Below are positions 63,459 through 64,000 of a stretch of 64,000 bases of DNA, in pieces. Numbering within the stretch: the first letter of the stretch is position 1; every line of letters begins with the position of its first letter. Position numbers and translations under genes: made by a program. Source of the DNA: Pelecanus crispus (taxonomy: Eukaryota > Chordata > Aves > Pelecaniformes > Pelecanidae); contig NC_134676.1 of NCBI RefSeq assembly GCF_030463565.1, positions 27,074,728-27,138,727 of the forward strand, read 5' to 3'. The notes under the pieces were generated by a model that was given only the letters and a program-made list of their open reading frames with translations, did no database searches and was not told where the DNA came from.

Positions 63459-64000
63459 GTTATCACTTATCTCATTCAGTCTTTGTCTATTGTTTTCCCT
63501 TTTACTTATTACTCCCTTTAAACTGAAAAAAGACTATAACCTTAATGAAACAGATGCTCCCACATTGCACATATCCTTACAGTAACCAGTGTGACTGACA
63601 ATTATTTGGACCATCATGGAAGTTTGCAACTGAAAGGGTACAATCACTTTTACAGGTATGGTACATGATTAAGAATCATGCATACCTGTGGATACTCTGT
63701 AATAATATGACTGGGATTATGATCTTCCTTCAGGCCTCAGCCCCTCAAAAACCATACAGCCATATCACTGTAGTAACATGAAGGAGGACACTCCAGCCTT
63801 ATTATTTCAAGCACTGCAGTGCAAGGAAACAGCTGCCCTGAGTCTCATGTTGTTAGATGTGTGCTACAGTCCATTACTTAATGCAGGAATGATGCAGCAG
63901 TCAAGGCAACTTCCATGGCTATTGGAAGGTTAAAGCCCCTGTCTGTGTAGAGGTCTGCTAAAAACCAAGAAAAAAATAAACCTTAAACCAACAAAAACCC

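Larger units (their letters stand above)
59136..64000 (-). other. SCAMP1: SCAMP1 5' intron, partial (at least 4.9 kb)
   Basis: I looked on the minus strand for the missing N-terminal exon (the DEYNPFSDSRT segment) and found none. The stretch holds a long CR1 copy (60410-61178), an ATT run near 61429-61441, a tandem array of unknown type (about 62421-63045), and an exact 24 bp duplication (63411-63458). An AATAAA near 63278 is plus-strand and without context. Confidence 0.85.

Noticed and set aside
1-64000. CRISPR array, tRNA or rRNA genes, bacterial-type operons or an intact mobile element
   Set aside because: Nothing in the sequence supports any of these; the introns, CR1 copies and vertebrate exons identify it as animal nuclear DNA.

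Overview
This window looks like avian nuclear DNA, AT-rich and mostly non-coding. It carries CR1 LINE fragments whose 3' ends show the bird-type (ATTCTATG)n tails, one solo LTR of a kind I associate with birds, and the coding exons of two conserved vertebrate genes. Protein assignments rest on comparison with remembered human sequences. The LTR type weakly suggests a non-galliform bird (inference).

Layout. 1-18152 is the flank or, more likely, the 5' intron(s) of LHFPL2; it holds a 2.3 kb structure with ~200 bp inverted arms (3221-5511), a solo LTR (7110-7521) and a CR1 copy (13845-14279). LHFPL2 (+ strand) has coding exons at 18510-18939 and 34228-34484, split by a 15.3 kb intron; together they encode a complete 228-residue four-pass membrane protein. 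Its 3' UTR probably runs to a poly(A) signal at 38098-38103. About 3.8 kb of intergenic sequence follows. SCAMP1 (- strand) comes next: a probable 3' UTR (about 41911-44760) and seven coding exons, 44761-44925 (last) to 59037-59135 (first visible). The exons for the N-terminal ~45 residues (NPF-rich end and start codon) lie beyond 64000. The seven exons join in frame to 294 codons plus the stop.

The two genes are convergent (tail to tail) with about 10.3 kb between stop codons, the same order I recall for human 5q14.1. No operon-like or functional link is implied: LHFPL2 is a claudin-like tetraspan and SCAMP1 a post-Golgi/recycling vesicle tetraspan. The right end (59136-64000) is SCAMP1 intron with a long CR1 copy, a degenerate tandem array with ~170-200 bp units, and an exact 24 bp duplication.

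I found no CRISPR array, tRNA/rRNA gene, intact transposon gene or novel multi-gene system. The points most worth a second look are the inverted-repeat structure at 3.2-5.5 kb, the tandem array at 62.4-63.05 kb, a PPAY motif in SCAMP1, and a perfect 12 bp hairpin at 56.76 kb.
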